Below, piece after piece: positions 33,658-44,600 of a DNA stretch of 64,000 nt; within the stretch, counting starts at the first letter, position 1; each line of letters begins with the position of its first letter. Below the pieces are notes generated by a model, which had not been told where the DNA came from, did not search any database, and saw only the letters and a list, made by a program, of their open reading frames with translations. Where the stretch lies: contig PSQN01000015.1 of the NCBI GenBank assembly GCA_002989075.1, positions 186,001 to 250,000 on the forward strand, given 5' to 3'. The stretch comes from Arthonia radiata. Lineage: Eukaryota > Ascomycota > Arthoniomycetes > Arthoniales > Arthoniaceae. The position numbers and the translations under genes are program-made.

Positions 33658-35760
33658 CTAGTAGTGGGATGGAGCGGCGTACGCGGCAGGTGCTGAGGTT
33701 GGAGCATTGACCTGGCCGTCTGACATCTGGGAAACTGGGACAGCTCCGCTGGTGTTCGCCGGTGCAGCCGGTGCGGTCACTGAGGAATAGGCATTGGGCG
33801 CGCTGGCATAGCTGGACGGGGCCACGGGAGTGGCGACGCTAGATCCACCAGGGGCGCTGGCACCAGGCGTGCTAGACGGGCGCGTCATGAAGCCGAAAGA
33901 TGGAGTAGACTGGTAAGTCGGGGTGAGTGGGCTTCCAGTTGGCTGGGCTGAGCCACCACCGGGAGCGCTTCCGGTTGGAAAGTAAGGGTTACCACTGCCC
34001 GGTGCCTTAACAGTGTTGGTGGGCTGTGCAGTCACAGTAACGGTCTGAGCCGGAGCGGTGACAGTGACAGTCTGAGCGGGCTGTGAAACGGTGACAGTCG
34101 AGGCAGCTGGGCAGCTCGCAGCAGCAGAGCTACCGCTACCAGGGGCAGATGGTGCACCAGATTGGCCAGGAGCGTTGTAGCCACTTGGGTTATAAGCCGA
34201 AGGTTGGCTTCCAGCTCCGGGCGAGGTTGGCGGAAGTCCGAAAGCAGAGGGAGTCTGCAGGGCAGAGTTACCACCAGGAGCAGAGGGCACACCAGAGCCG
34301 TAGGAAGCTGGGACAGAAGCTCCAGGAGCGCCAGGGGTGATAGGTGTGGACGCTGGGACTACAGTGACAACCTGGGTTCGTGTGGAGGTCGACGAGTAGG
34401 TCTGAGTGTTGGTCTGGGTGTTTCCGCTGGAAGGAGCCGAACCGTATGGAGCGGAGTTGCCTGGGGCAGATCCAGCAGGGGTCGAGGCACCTGGAGCGGA
34501 GCCCACTGGGGTCGACGCACCAGGAGCGGAGCCCACTGGAGTCGAGGCACCTGGAGTGGCAGGGGTGCTGGCTCCGGGCACAGTCTGAGTGACGTACGCA
34601 GTCGAGTGGAGGGTGCTTGTCATGACAATGGTGCTGCCGCCAGATGTGGTGGTGTATGTCGTCAAAGATGCAGTACTGTTGCTGCCAGTTGGGTAAAGCG
34701 CAGTTGGGTAAGTTGGCTTGTAAGGAGCGGGCACTGACGAAGACGATGCCGGAACGCTGGAGCTCGGTGCAGACGGCGTAGCTGGGTAGGTAGACACGCT
34801 GACCGGCACGGACTGGGTCGACACAACAGTGGTGCAGCCACTGTACTCAGGAGCACACGAGGTGACGGTGAGCTCCGTGGTCGAGTAGACGGTGGAGGTC
34901 AAAGTCGAAGTCGAGGTGCTGGTGATTGGGGCTGAGGGAGTAGGCGTGCCCACAGACGGCGTGTAAGGAGCCGAGGGGTAAGTGTTGCTCGACGTGCCAG
35001 GAGCAGTTGGCGTGTACACCGGGGTGGATGGCTTGTACGGCGTGGCGGTGTTGGAGGTGCCGGGCGCAGACGGCGTGGGCACTGGGTAGCTTGAAGGCTG
35101 GTACGGGGTGGGAACCGAGTACGAGGAAGGCGTAGATGGGGTGTACGCAGGAATGGTGTTCGAGGTACCCGGTGCAGACGGCGTGTACGCGGGCGTGGAC
35201 GGAGTGTAGGGCGGGATGGTGTTGGAGGTACCCGGTGCAGATGGCGTGTAAGCTGGCGTGGATGGAGTGTACGCAGGAACGGTGTTCGAAGTACCAGGCG
35301 CAGACGGCGTAGGGGCCGTGTAGGTTGAGGGCTGGTATGGTGGTGGAACGAAGCTTGACGATCCAGGCGCAGAGGGAGTGTAGGCCGGAGTCGATGGCGT
35401 GTACGCTGGCGGGGTCACGATGCTCGACGTCTCTGGCGCACTCGGGGTGGGAGTCGGAGCCGCCGTGGGATAGGTGACCGGCTTGGTTGCGCTGCTGGAG
35501 GTGTCGGGCGCACTTGGGTGTGGGTAGCCTGACGGCTGGTAGGGAGCTGTAGCAGACTTGCCAGGCGCCTCAGGAGGAGGCTGCTCATGGTGGGGCTGCT
35601 CGTGGCCGTAGCCCTCCGGAGGGCCATAGCCCTGAGGTGGGCCGTACCCAGCTGGCGCACCGTAGCCTGCAGGGGCAGCCGGGGCAGCACCGTAGCCACC
35701 GTCGGCGAGAACAGTTGAAGCGACAAGCGCCACGAAGGCGGCAGAGAAAGTCATCTGCAT
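33658..35760 (-). CDS. Secreted Pro/Ser/Thr-rich repeat protein (cell-wall or adhesin-like)
   Basis: Minus strand, single exon, 700 aa. A signal peptide is clear (MQMTFSAAFVALVASTVLADG), so the protein is secreted. A Gly/Tyr/Pro-rich N-terminus (YGPPQGYGPPEGYG) leads into about 250 residues of a roughly 21-residue repeat built on YTPSAPGTSNTIPAYTPSTPA. Ser/Thr stretches with TVTSCAPEYSGC follow, then ten-residue repeats PGASTPVGSA (about 400-440) and a TVTVTAPAQ block. The composition suggests heavy O-mannosylation. No catalytic domain and no C-terminal GPI-type hydrophobic tail are visible (it ends AAPSHY), so wall attachment, if any, is by another route. I do not recognise a named family. 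Confidence 0.8.
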   Translation of the reverse strand: MQMTFSAAFVALVASTVLADGGYGAAPAAPAGYGAPAGYGPPQGYGPPEGYGHEQPHHEQPPPEAPGKSATAPYQPSGYPHPSAPDTSSSATKPVTYPTAAPTPTPSAPETSSIVTPPAYTPSTPAYTPSAPGSSSFVPPPYQPSTYTAPTPSAPGTSNTVPAYTPSTPAYTPSAPGTSNTIPPYTPSTPAYTPSAPGTSNTIPAYTPSTPSSYSVPTPYQPSSYPVPTPSAPGTSNTATPYKPSTPVYTPTAPGTSSNTYPSAPYTPSVGTPTPSAPITSTSTSTLTSTVYSTTELTVTSCAPEYSGCTTVVSTQSVPVSVSTYPATPSAPSSSVPASSSSVPAPYKPTYPTALYPTGSNSTASLTTYTTTSGGSTIVMTSTLHSTAYVTQTVPGASTPATPGASTPVGSAPGASTPVGSAPGASTPAGSAPGNSAPYGSAPSSGNTQTNTQTYSSTSTRTQVVTVVPASTPITPGAPGASVPASYGSGVPSAPGGNSALQTPSAFGLPPTSPGAGSQPSAYNPSGYNAPGQSGAPSAPGSGSSAAASCPAASTVTVSQPAQTVTVTAPAQTVTVTAQPTNTVKAPGSGNPYFPTGSAPGGGSAQPTGSPLTPTYQSTPSFGFMTRPSSTPGASAPGGSSVATPVAPSSYASAPNAYSSVTAPAAPANTSGAVPVSQMSDGQVNAPTSAPAAYAAPSHY
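34450..34580. repeat. 30-bp coding tandem repeat in the secreted protein
   Basis: Three to four units encoding PGASTPVGSA-like decapeptides. Third-position changes between units show they are not freshly copied. Confidence 0.7.
34960..35420. repeat. About 63-bp coding minisatellite in the secreted protein
   Basis: Imperfect units encode the YTPSAPGTSNTIPAYTPSTPA type repeat. Units vary by insertions such as SSYPVPTPS. Length polymorphism between strains is likely for such arrays. Confidence 0.7.
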
Positions 35761-37566
35761 CTTGACGATCGTTGGTATTCGTGCGTCTGATTCGAGAAGT
35801 TACAAATTATGGTATCGAAGTCAAAGTTGTTGATGTTGTGGTGAGCGCGCAAACGAAGAAATTTCTTTGTTGCTACGCGACGAATATCGGGTCGTTAGGC
35901 GAGCGTGGAATAGTGAACTGGCAACAGGTGATGGTGATCGTTGTTGATGTTTGCTACTGGAGCGGTGAAAGTAATTGGAGCGTGATGGTTGAACGAAAGA
36001 CTGTTGATTGCTTGGTTGCTGTAGTGAATGGACGTGCCAAAAAGAGACACTGCGTGAAGAAGGCTTTGCCTGAAAGAAGGGACGGAGAAGTTAAGAAGCG
36101 GGTTGCCAGTGAGGTGAAGGAAGGGAGAGAGAGGTCAGAGGCGGGCGGGAAAGGAAGAGCATCGATGTTTTGAAGGACTCACCCACGAAGGCCTTGGCGG
36201 ACTAGCGGCGCGCTAGCATGCTGGATGAAACTTCAGGGGCAAACCCACGGCTCCAATAATATTACGATGCTTGCTCAGGCACACCCCCTCTAAGCCCCTT
36301 CTGGCCTTCAAGCGACGAAACTTCAGTCCCCTCTCGAGAGATCCTTAGGGTTGAAGAGGCAATTGGAGATGCCTTTCTTCAGCGTCTGACGGCCCACGCC
36401 CGATACTTACCGCTTCCGCCTTTGGATATTTCTAGACCGTGGCGCACACGTGATTGTGCGAACTCTTGCTGGCCATGTCTCAGTAGCCTCAAAGGAGTCA
36501 GCGGATGCTCCAGAGGTCCAGTGTCATTTGCCCGGCCTGCTTCTTTAGCACTGGCGGTGATCAGATGGCCAGGGTTTGAGGAAATGATCTGGGAATTCAA
36601 ACCCAGGAACAAGATGATGCCTGTCAACTCGGCACCGGCTGGCTGCATCGGCGCGCTTCAACAGACGCGCGTGGAGGCTGAGCCAATCTGCGTGGACGGC
36701 CCACCCTGCGCCCATTCATACGCCTCCACCCTCTTAACAACGCTGCAAGGCATCACGCTGTGCATCTTCAGCTCACACGAGCCGAAGCGCTCGCTCGTCG
36801 TCACGCTGACGTTGCGCGCGCATGTGCTTCTTAAGCAGCTGTAATCTCAGCCCATTGAAGATTGTGACGTCCGCCAACAGGTTTGGGCATTCTAGAACCG
36901 CTGTGCAGCCGTGCTTGGGGAATTCATAAGGATCAGCCGCCCGTGACAAGCCTAATTTCACTGTCTGACCTTGAGCCACACCCCAGCGCAAGATTGAAGA
37001 GACCCCCCAGAATCAAATCTCTTCTATCGTTTTCCCCACTCTCCGCGTTAATTTTGCAAGCCCTTAGTTATCGATGGCCGCGATCTCCGCCCGTTTCCCG
37101 AGTAATTTCTTCTGGCTCTTGTCAAGATCGAAATGAACGCGCACCGCACAAAATGAGCATTGATCCTACGTCGCTGTTTTCATCCTATTAGGCTGTTGGC
37201 CACATCCTTTGCACGTGCCTTCCGCACTCCCAACAATGTTGGCTGGCTGATTCCGCCCCTTGATTGCGCTTCTTGCCGCTACATGTGTTTGTTATCTTAG
37301 TGTCCTTGCATGGCGTTTTCTGATGCAATTATTGATCAGAAAGATTGAACCAAAGGCCTCAAACGATGAAGCGAAGTCCATTGCAGACTTGAAGGCGACT
37401 TCCTGAACAGGGATGACGCGCATTCCTCAAATGCGGCTTTCCTACCATCCGGATAAGCTATTCGCACAAGCAACGTTAACAAGACAGGGCAAAGATCCTC
37501 AAGCTTTTGTCATGCGAGGGATAACTAGTATTTCACTAGCATTATGTCGCAAACTCAGCCCAACAC
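35761..37566. other. Long gene-poor region
   Basis: About 1.8 kb: promoter of the secreted repeat protein (minus) and 3' side of the aldo-keto reductase (minus). Open frames of up to 140 codons occur (36422-36844) but have no domain, splice or composition support. I see no gene. Confidence 0.4.
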
Positions 37567-38686
37567 TCAAGCTGTCAGAGGCGGCGTGCTACCGAACAGT
37601 CCCGCCGCGGTCGGATAGCGACAACCTCGAACTTCAGCATTCTCACACGCCTTTCGAATCTCTTGCTCCTCTTCCTTGGTCAACTTGATCTTGAGCGCAC
37701 CAAGATTCTCGTGGAGACGATCAATCTGCGTTGTGCCAGGGATCGGTATGATATCCTCGCCTTGCGCCATCAGCCAAGCTAGGGTCAGTTGCGTTACTGT
37801 CACCCCTTTCTTCTTCGCCAACTCGGTTATCTTGTCCGTAAGCTCGAGATTCTTGTGAAAGTTCTCTTCGCTCCAGCGTGGTGCGTTGAGGCGGAAGTCG
37901 CCCTCGGATAGGTCTTTGCGGCTCTTGATGCTACCTGTCAGCATGCCACGCCCAATGGGCGAATAGGCCACAATCGCAACACCAAGCTCGCGCGCGGTTC
38001 TCAACAGATCAATCTGGGGGTTCTCAATATCCAGCGAGTACGGTGAGTATTCTATCTGCACAGCAGAGATGGGATGGACCTTGTGAGCACGTCGCAGAGT
38101 ATCTGCAGAGCATTCGGAGAGACCCAGGTATTTGAACTTGCCCTCATTCTTCTTCTGGACCATGCCCTCAATGGTTTTCTCGATCGGCGTCTTGCCATCC
38201 ACGCGATGCACATAGTACAGATCCACAGACGGAACCCCGAGGCGCTTGAGACTTCGCTCGATGCGCTCGTGGCAGTATTCAGGACTGCTATTGAATCCGC
38301 GCTGACCGTCTGGAGTAACCTGGATGCCAAATCTTGGCGGCGTCAGTAAGCTCGCATAAATTGCCTAGAAGCGTAGCATACTTGGTAGTCAAGAAAATGT
38401 TGTCGCGCTTGCCCGGGTTCTTTGCGAACCACTTTCCTATCAGTTCCTCATTGTCCATGTAGAGGTCCGCGGAATCCCTGGACGATGTAAGCGTACCGAC
38501 CATGTCTTTTGGCGCCATCAAGACATACCAATGGCGCTCGCCAGCTTCGTAGCAAGCATCAAGGAAAGCAAATCGCTGCTCGTCAGGCTTGACAGTGCCA
38601 TAGAAACCGCTCAGTCCCATTAGTCCAATACCCAGAGCGGTGACCTGGGGACCACCCCGGCCCAGTTGACGCGTTGGCAGAGACAT
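37567..38686 (-). CDS. Aldo-keto reductase
   Basis: Minus strand, exons 38686-38529, 38477-38382, 38332-37567; 339 aa. Introns are GTATGT...GTCCAG and GTATGC...GCCAAG (49 nt, branch TTACTGAC). It is an NADPH-dependent TIM-barrel oxidoreductase. The catalytic tetrad is visible: Asp and Tyr in DSADLYMDNEE, Lys in FLTTKFGIQ, His in YYVHRVD. The later motifs IEYSPYSLDIENPQ, AYSPIGRGMLTG and IIPIPGTTQIDRLHENLGA match the AKR13/YakC-like group. The substrate is unknown. The next gene upstream is an SDR on the same strand, but nothing else suggests a pathway cluster. Confidence 0.9.
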
Positions 38687-38977
38687 TTTCACGGCGTGCT
38701 TTAGTTGTCAACTTCCCTTGCGTGGGGCAGAAACAGCAAGAAGGCTGGTATTTGTGGACGTCGACAAGCTCGAATTATTGCCTCGAGCCAAATCCACGCC
38801 ACACGTCATACCCAATGGCCCGGAATTACATTTAGCCTAACGCCGAATAGTAATATACCGTGGAGAGTACAGTGGTGAGTGGTAGCAGCGTTAATATTTT
38901 GTGTAGGGTATTCAGTACTTCAGACAGCGTAAAATGCGCAACATCATGGATCGTCGTCATAAGCAAGGACGTCAGCT

Positions 38978-39820
38978 TCACCCACCCATTCTCATTCCTC
39001 CGTTCGCGCACACCACACTACCGGTACAATACGCACTCTCCGCACTACACAACATCCCAACCACGCCAGCAATCTCATCCACAGTCGCCGGCCTCCCGCC
39101 CTTCTCGCCAAACTTCCGCACCGCTTCCTCCCCGTCCATCTCAGCATTCACCTGCGCCCCCGGCGTAACCGTCAGCCAACTCTTATTGAACTCCACAAAT
39201 TCCGGGCTCACACCCGCATACATGTCCGTCTCCACCGGCCCTGGATTAACAGCGTTGACGGTCCCATACTCGACCAGCTCACGCGCCCACGTCCGCGTCA
39301 TGGCCTCCAGCGCTGCTTTGGTGCCGCCGTAAATGGATTGGCCAGGGCTGCCGAGAGAGCTAGAGACGGACGAGACATTGACGATACGTGCGCTTTTGTC
39401 TCGAGGCAGATGTGGCAGGGCGGCTTGTATGATTAGTAGCGGTCCTAGCACGTTGATTTCATACTGGTTTTGGAAGTTCTCCAATGTCGTGTCGGCAATG
39501 AATTGGTTCTTCGAGATGCCGGCGTTGTTGATGATTATGTGGATGGTCGCGTCATCGCCGAAAGACTTCTTGACGGCTTCGATGAGCTTGAAGCCGGCGT
39601 CTGGGGCGCCGACGTCGACGCGTGCGGGTACTGCTTTGACGTTGTGGGTTTGGGAGAGTGTGGTGGCGAGTTCCGTCGTTCTTTGGGCGCTAGATGCGGA
39701 GGTATAGTTGAGGAGCACATTTGCGCCTTTTGCAGCGAGATTGGTGGCAATGGCCGCGCCGATGCCGCGACTGGCACCGGTTACCACGGCGAGCTTGCCT
39801 TCGTGGGGACGGTGGGCCAT
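38978..39820 (-). CDS. Short-chain dehydrogenase/reductase, FabG-like
   Basis: Minus strand, single exon, 280 aa. It is a classical SDR with TGASRGIG (about residues 14-21), NNAGISKN, VNVSSVSSSLG with the catalytic Ser, and YGGTK with the catalytic Tyr and Lys. The segment VNAVNPGPVETDM is typical of 3-oxoacyl-ACP reductase-like members. The C-terminus reads GSVVCANGGMRMGG. The start is the only reasonable ATG, three residues before the first conserved strand. A TTATATAA element at 39917-39924 lies about 100 bases upstream. The substrate is unknown. Confidence 0.88.
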   Translation of the reverse strand: MAHRPHEGKLAVVTGASRGIGAAIATNLAAKGANVLLNYTSASSAQRTTELATTLSQTHNVKAVPARVDVGAPDAGFKLIEAVKKSFGDDATIHIIINNAGISKNQFIADTTLENFQNQYEINVLGPLLIIQAALPHLPRDKSARIVNVSSVSSSLGSPGQSIYGGTKAALEAMTRTWARELVEYGTVNAVNPGPVETDMYAGVSPEFVEFNKSWLTVTPGAQVNAEMDGEEAVRKFGEKGGRPATVDEIAGVVGMLCSAESAYCTGSVVCANGGMRMGG

Positions 39821-40149
39821 TATGATTGGAATTTCAACTTGTGATGACGATCAACGGCTGATAATTCTCCGGTTAGCGGTTAGAGTCGTCGCCTATGCAG
39901 CTCGTGCATCTTGTGCTTATATAACGCATAGATGCTCAGCTATACAGCTACACTTCCTCTTGAAATGCATTCTGTGGAGCTCGCCCAATTAGGAAAGCGA
40001 AGTCAAGGGCTGCCTCACATTCAAGGCAACAATGCTTGATCACCAATCGGTTGCTCGGCGCGTCTTTGCGCTCACAGATGCAGGATGTAACAAAGCAAGC
40101 ATTTAAAATATACTGAGGATGAGAAGGCGGCTGGGGTGAAGAAGAAAGT
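39821..40149. promoter_or_regulatory. Divergent promoter, SDR / Alba-like gene
   Basis: The 329 bases between divergent start codons contain a palindromic TATA-like element (TTATATAA, 39917-39924), which could serve the SDR on the minus strand. Confidence 0.4.
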
Positions 40150-41190
40150 ATGAACAAACTGGCACTGGCAAAACCGAAAGCCAAAAATAACGTGAAGCCT
40201 ACACACACCCTCACAGTGATCTCCTCCAACAAGATCAATAAGAAAGTTACTCAATTCCTTGATATCTTGTTTCCACGGTCTGCAGAGGCATCAAGCACGG
40301 TAAAGGTAGTCGATAAAGGCGTAGATTGTAACACAGAAACTACTCCAAACCAACATGATGCCTCTGGCGACATTGCTACACCTAATGCCAGCCTGCCAAC
40401 CAGCACCACTACAGTGGCAGTAGCCGGATTCGAGCCTCCACACGCCGAACCCTCACAGTCCAACGCACTTACGGTCGCACCTCTAACCACGCCATCCCCA
40501 TCAACCACTCCAGCAACTTCCGTCATCCTCGAAATAACAGCCAAAGCTTCCTGCGCCTCCAAACTCATCTCCATCGTTGAGATCGTGAAGCGCGAAGCCG
40601 GCGTACGTCTAAACGGCCAGCTCACGAAAGGTCCCCCTCACGCATCATCCACTCAGGAGCGCAGGTTGTACCAGTACACAGCCTTGACGTCATGTGCGCC
40701 TGTACCCAAGGGACCGCCACCGAGGAAGAAGGTAAAGGTCTCTCAGCCTGATGATGTGGCTGTCAACGAGGGTGAAGCTGGTGGGTCAGCTGAAGATGCC
40801 ACAATGCAAGCTGACGAGGCCACTACATCATCTCCTGCCGAACTCCCAGTAGGCGCGACAAGCGACGCCACAGATCCAACCCGCAAGCGGAAAGCCAGCA
40901 CCCCGCCCACCACCGTCGACGAACAGCCAGATCCGAAGCGCCTCCGCACAGAAGTACTCCCTCCTTCACCCCAGCCCATCATTACTAACCACCGCAAGCG
41001 AAAAGCCGCCGACCTCTCAGACGACGCCGACTTCTTCGAGACGCTCGAGCCGGCGGCAAAACGGCTGTGTGCGGCCGCGGCGCCGGAGAAGTTCAAGCAA
41101 CCGAGGATGGTGCCGGTGTTGAGGGTGCTGCTGTGTTTTGAGCGGACGGAGAGGTTGGGGCGGGAGGGGTGGGGGGAGCAGAGTGTGTGA
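40150..41190 (+). CDS. Alba-domain nucleic-acid-binding protein with long internal insertion
   Basis: Single exon, 346 aa. The first Alba strand and helix are visible as THTLTVISSNKINKKVTQFL (about residues 18-37). The second half of the domain appears about 70 residues later as ILEITAKASCASKLISIVEI followed by VKREAG (about 125-150), and the last strand as RLYQYTALTS (about 172-181). The gap between the halves is a Thr/Pro/Ser-rich insertion. Alba proteins bind RNA or DNA, and eukaryotic members include the RNase P/MRP subunits of the Rpp25/Pop6 type. The tail is disordered with basic patches (RKRKAS, HRKRKAAD, PAAKRL) that could be nuclear signals. The gene may be an RNase P/MRP subunit or another Alba protein; I cannot decide. 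Confidence 0.72.
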   Translation: MNKLALAKPKAKNNVKPTHTLTVISSNKINKKVTQFLDILFPRSAEASSTVKVVDKGVDCNTETTPNQHDASGDIATPNASLPTSTTTVAVAGFEPPHAEPSQSNALTVAPLTTPSPSTTPATSVILEITAKASCASKLISIVEIVKREAGVRLNGQLTKGPPHASSTQERRLYQYTALTSCAPVPKGPPPRKKVKVSQPDDVAVNEGEAGGSAEDATMQADEATTSSPAELPVGATSDATDPTRKRKASTPPTTVDEQPDPKRLRTEVLPPSPQPIITNHRKRKAADLSDDADFFETLEPAAKRLCAAAAPEKFKQPRMVPVLRVLLCFERTERLGREGWGEQSV

Positions 41191-41677
41191 TTATGCTTTG
41201 GACATTGTGACCAAGGAGTCAATTCGATTGGGTCTGATGAGCGGAGTCTTCGAGTCTAAGACTAGCCTTTCCGGGGGAAGTTAAGTGGCGACGAGGCGGG
41301 GAAGAAGAGTATGCGTTCATAACGCGGTCGGAGCTATCAGCGAGGTGTGAACATGAGGCTAGCAAACACGCCAGAGATGAGTTAACGAGGGCGAAGTATT
41401 CAAAAGGGAGGACGTGTGAAATACGAACAGGCAAGCTGAGAGGTTAGCATTGTTATCTGAGGAGGTTGGCGAATGCTGAACTTGCGGACGACAGAAGGAA
41501 GCGAACACGAAACAAGAAGACGAATAACGTTCTTCGACCATCACGCCAGCCCGAACAGGGCGGCAAAGTACAAGACGCTTAGCGTCTCGATTCAAGATTA
41601 CATAATAATACATTTTCAACGAAGGACGTCAGTCCTGATCGTGCTGCTGATGCTCGAGCCAATACTCTTTGTGGGTA
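41191..41677. other. Convergent intergenic region
   Basis: Shared 3' region between the Alba-like gene (plus) and nup133 (minus). No gene seen. Confidence 0.5.
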
Positions 41678-44600
41678 TCAAAGTCTCTGAGCACCTCCCC
41701 TCGCATCCTCTAAAGCAATGCTCCTGCACGCGCCCCACCATCTCTCCAGTTGATGCTTGTCTATCGCCTCTCGTAGCCACTTCTCCTCCACCCGGCATTC
41801 GTCGGCCAGCGGCTCTGCGATCTCGCGTCGATCCTCACCGAACCGCGTGACCCAGTCATCGACGGTCGTGCCTGCTGTTAGACACTGGCTGGGCTCCGGT
41901 GTAGAAATATCGCTGAGGTACGCGAGCGGGGCAGGCTCGCCGTTCACAGCGCCATTGGTAAGAGGCTCTTCACCATCCCGCTCGAGCGTCGCTCGGAAAC
42001 CTGCAGACAATGTCTTGCAAAATGTAGTGCTGCTGAGAAGTTGGCGCACAGCATCATCGCTCATGCGGTTCTTCGCGGTCTGCTTGCTGATATCTGACCA
42101 TCGATCTGCAAGCATAGCGCGGCGGCAACACGTTTTGACGAGTGTCTCTTTTCGATCTTCGGTAAGGCTGGCGTCGTTTTGTACGGCGAGAAGGGCGAGG
42201 AAGAACATGTCCTTGCCAATGTCTGCGCTGTCCTTGTTTTCACTCTGGTTGTCGATGAGGGTCAGAATATCTACGAGCGTCTCGGCATTGAGTGCATCAT
42301 CCGCGATCAGACTCTCAATCCCAGTGCTCAACAGTGCATGCAGGCGTCGTCGCTTGTGTTTCTCTAGACCTTTGCCCAGCGCCTCCATCAGCAGCTGAAC
42401 TTTGCTCTCTTCGTCTAACGCGTTGTAAGTGATCGGCCGGAGACGGTCCCAAAGCTGGGCTTGCACTCGTAGCAGAGTCGAGGCTTGTTCGTGTCTTGTT
42501 GCGTTTTGTCGCCAGTGCGATCCGTGTTCGGGCAAATCCTCTTCGAGGTGACCAGGTGCAGACGCAGACGCGCTTGGTACAGCATCGTCCTCGTCAGCAG
42601 CGAGGAGCGCAAGCTTCGCAAAGGCTAACTCGACACCTCGATTCCATGCCTTTCGTTCGGCGCTCGTCGCTTCTGTACTCAAGGCTTCGCCTGCAGTGCT
42701 ATAGTCCTTCTCGGAGATAACGTCGTTGATCCAGGCCAGAGGACGACGGGCCGGCTCAGCGTGAAGGAAATCAGCTACTTCCTGCTTGTATGCGCCACTT
42801 TGCTGAAGCAGCGATCCATAGCTATGCTTGGAGACCAGAGCACTGTAGTAAGGGTTAGTAAAGTCGTAGCCGTAAGTTTTGCAATACTCGGCGATGCGCT
42901 GCTCAAGTGCGGAGATACGCTCCTCTGCCTGCTCCTTGCTCTTCCGTCGGATGAGCTCTTCCTGTAGTGTTTCGTGCGGCTTGGCTTGTGCGTACATCTG
43001 TGCGATGTTGAAAAGCGAACCAGACTCCTCACGCACCAGCTTGGTCAGGGCTGACATCTGATGGTATTTTTCGGCGATGGCCATCCCTTCTGTGGTCCGA
43101 TCGACTTGCGCCAGTAACGGTAAGAGACCCGTGAGTTTCTCGTCAAAGTCTTGTTGTGCCTGCCGAAGATCTTGATGATACATGCTTTGCGCGGGCTGTG
43201 CGGCAGACCAGAATATATGCTCTTGAGCGACGCGACACCAGGCAGAAATCAATCTGGGATTTTCGGAAGCAATATCCGTGGCGACGTCGGATAACACGCC
43301 ATCCTTCGCGCGCGCTTCTTCGAAATCATCTTCCATAAGCGATTGGGCATTACCAGCCAACTCAAAGATTTTAGACGCAATAGGTGGGCTTGAGGTCCAT
43401 GGAGTTGGTATGTCCTCATAACTTGCAGGCGAGTTCAAAAAGCCATCCTCGAGAGGCTCCTCCTGCAAATCATAGGACCACAGATTGTCAACGCGAAAGC
43501 GCAGCGCAGTTTCGATGGCATGGAATGCGGTTTGAGTCGCATCTCGAACAAGAAACAAGATCTCGATGCTGTCTCGCACGTCTGACTGCTGAGCGAGCTG
43601 ATAGACGCCATTGTATGTCCAGCTTAGGACATCAGTAAACTTGTCGGTATCGAAGACGAGAAAGTGGCCAAGGTGGCCGACATCGTCCCACTCCAAGGGT
43701 CGGATTGACCTTCGATCTTCAGGCAGGCTCTCTACCAACTCGGGGAGCAGCATCTTCCGTTCTGAGGGGATGTCGGGATTGTTCAGAGTTTCTGTAGCTT
43801 GCTCGTTGTAAACCCGATTGACCACACGCGCTGCGGCCAACTTCTCAGCATCCCAAAGTAATTGCCAGCGCGTTCGCCGAGACAGTCCAGGATAGTTGTC
43901 CTTCACGTGGCGTGCCAGTCCCTCGAGTACATGCTGTCTTCGTGACAGCTGTTGATCTGTGGATGCAATGTTGCGTGTGAGCGTCGGGTAAGCCGATTTA
44001 AGTATCGCCTCGCTAGTCGCAATGACGGCCTCCTCAACCTCCGCTCGTTCAAAAGGGAGCTCTGGCATTCGCGCAAGATCGAGTGGATTTGATGGCTTGC
44101 TGCCATACAAGACTGCTTGCTCGATTTTACTCCTAATGGAAACCTTGCTTCTGGATACTGCTTGCGTAGGACCAGAAGGCTCTTTGATGGTGATGGTGAT
44201 GGCTCCAGTACCTTTTACAAGAGCGAGGGCTGTTGACTGTTTGCGAGCCTGGTTGAGCACTTCGACGGATGCACCAGTGAGGTGTACTTGATCGTCGTCT
44301 TTAAGATATACCGTATCTTGATAGACATCAGACTGCTCTTTCACTGTTCCATTGTCAAAAATACCTGCCAGAGAAATTGTAGCGATAGCTTTGTCGAAGA
44401 AGACAAACGCTGTAAGTGCTGCAGAAGGGACGCATAGCTTTGGTCTCCAACGAGAAGCGGAACTAAGAGGAGGTGAGTACGACTTCAAATTGATCATCTT
44501 CCCGAAGGTGCAGGATCCGTCTTCGCTCAGCGCTAAGCTACCAATAGCGTAAGTTCTGAACGAGGCGCCAATGATGGAGTAGAGACCTAGGAGCCTTATC

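Noticed and set aside
34162-34737. Gly/Arg/Ser-rich plus-strand frame opposite the secreted repeat protein
   Set aside because: Antisense reading of the Pro/Ser/Thr repeats; no start context or domain.
34450-35420. Regular repeats that could be mistaken for a CRISPR array
   Set aside because: The units are in frame, encode a proline-rich peptide and lie inside a signal-peptide-bearing gene of a eukaryote.
36422-36844. 140-codon plus-strand open frame
   Set aside because: No recognisable domain, no splice support, and an overlapping frame of similar length on the other strand; composition looks non-coding.
37567-39820. Adjacent aldo-keto reductase and SDR as a small metabolic gene cluster
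   Set aside because: No backbone enzyme, regulator or transporter is next to them; the other SDRs in the window are scattered among housekeeping genes.
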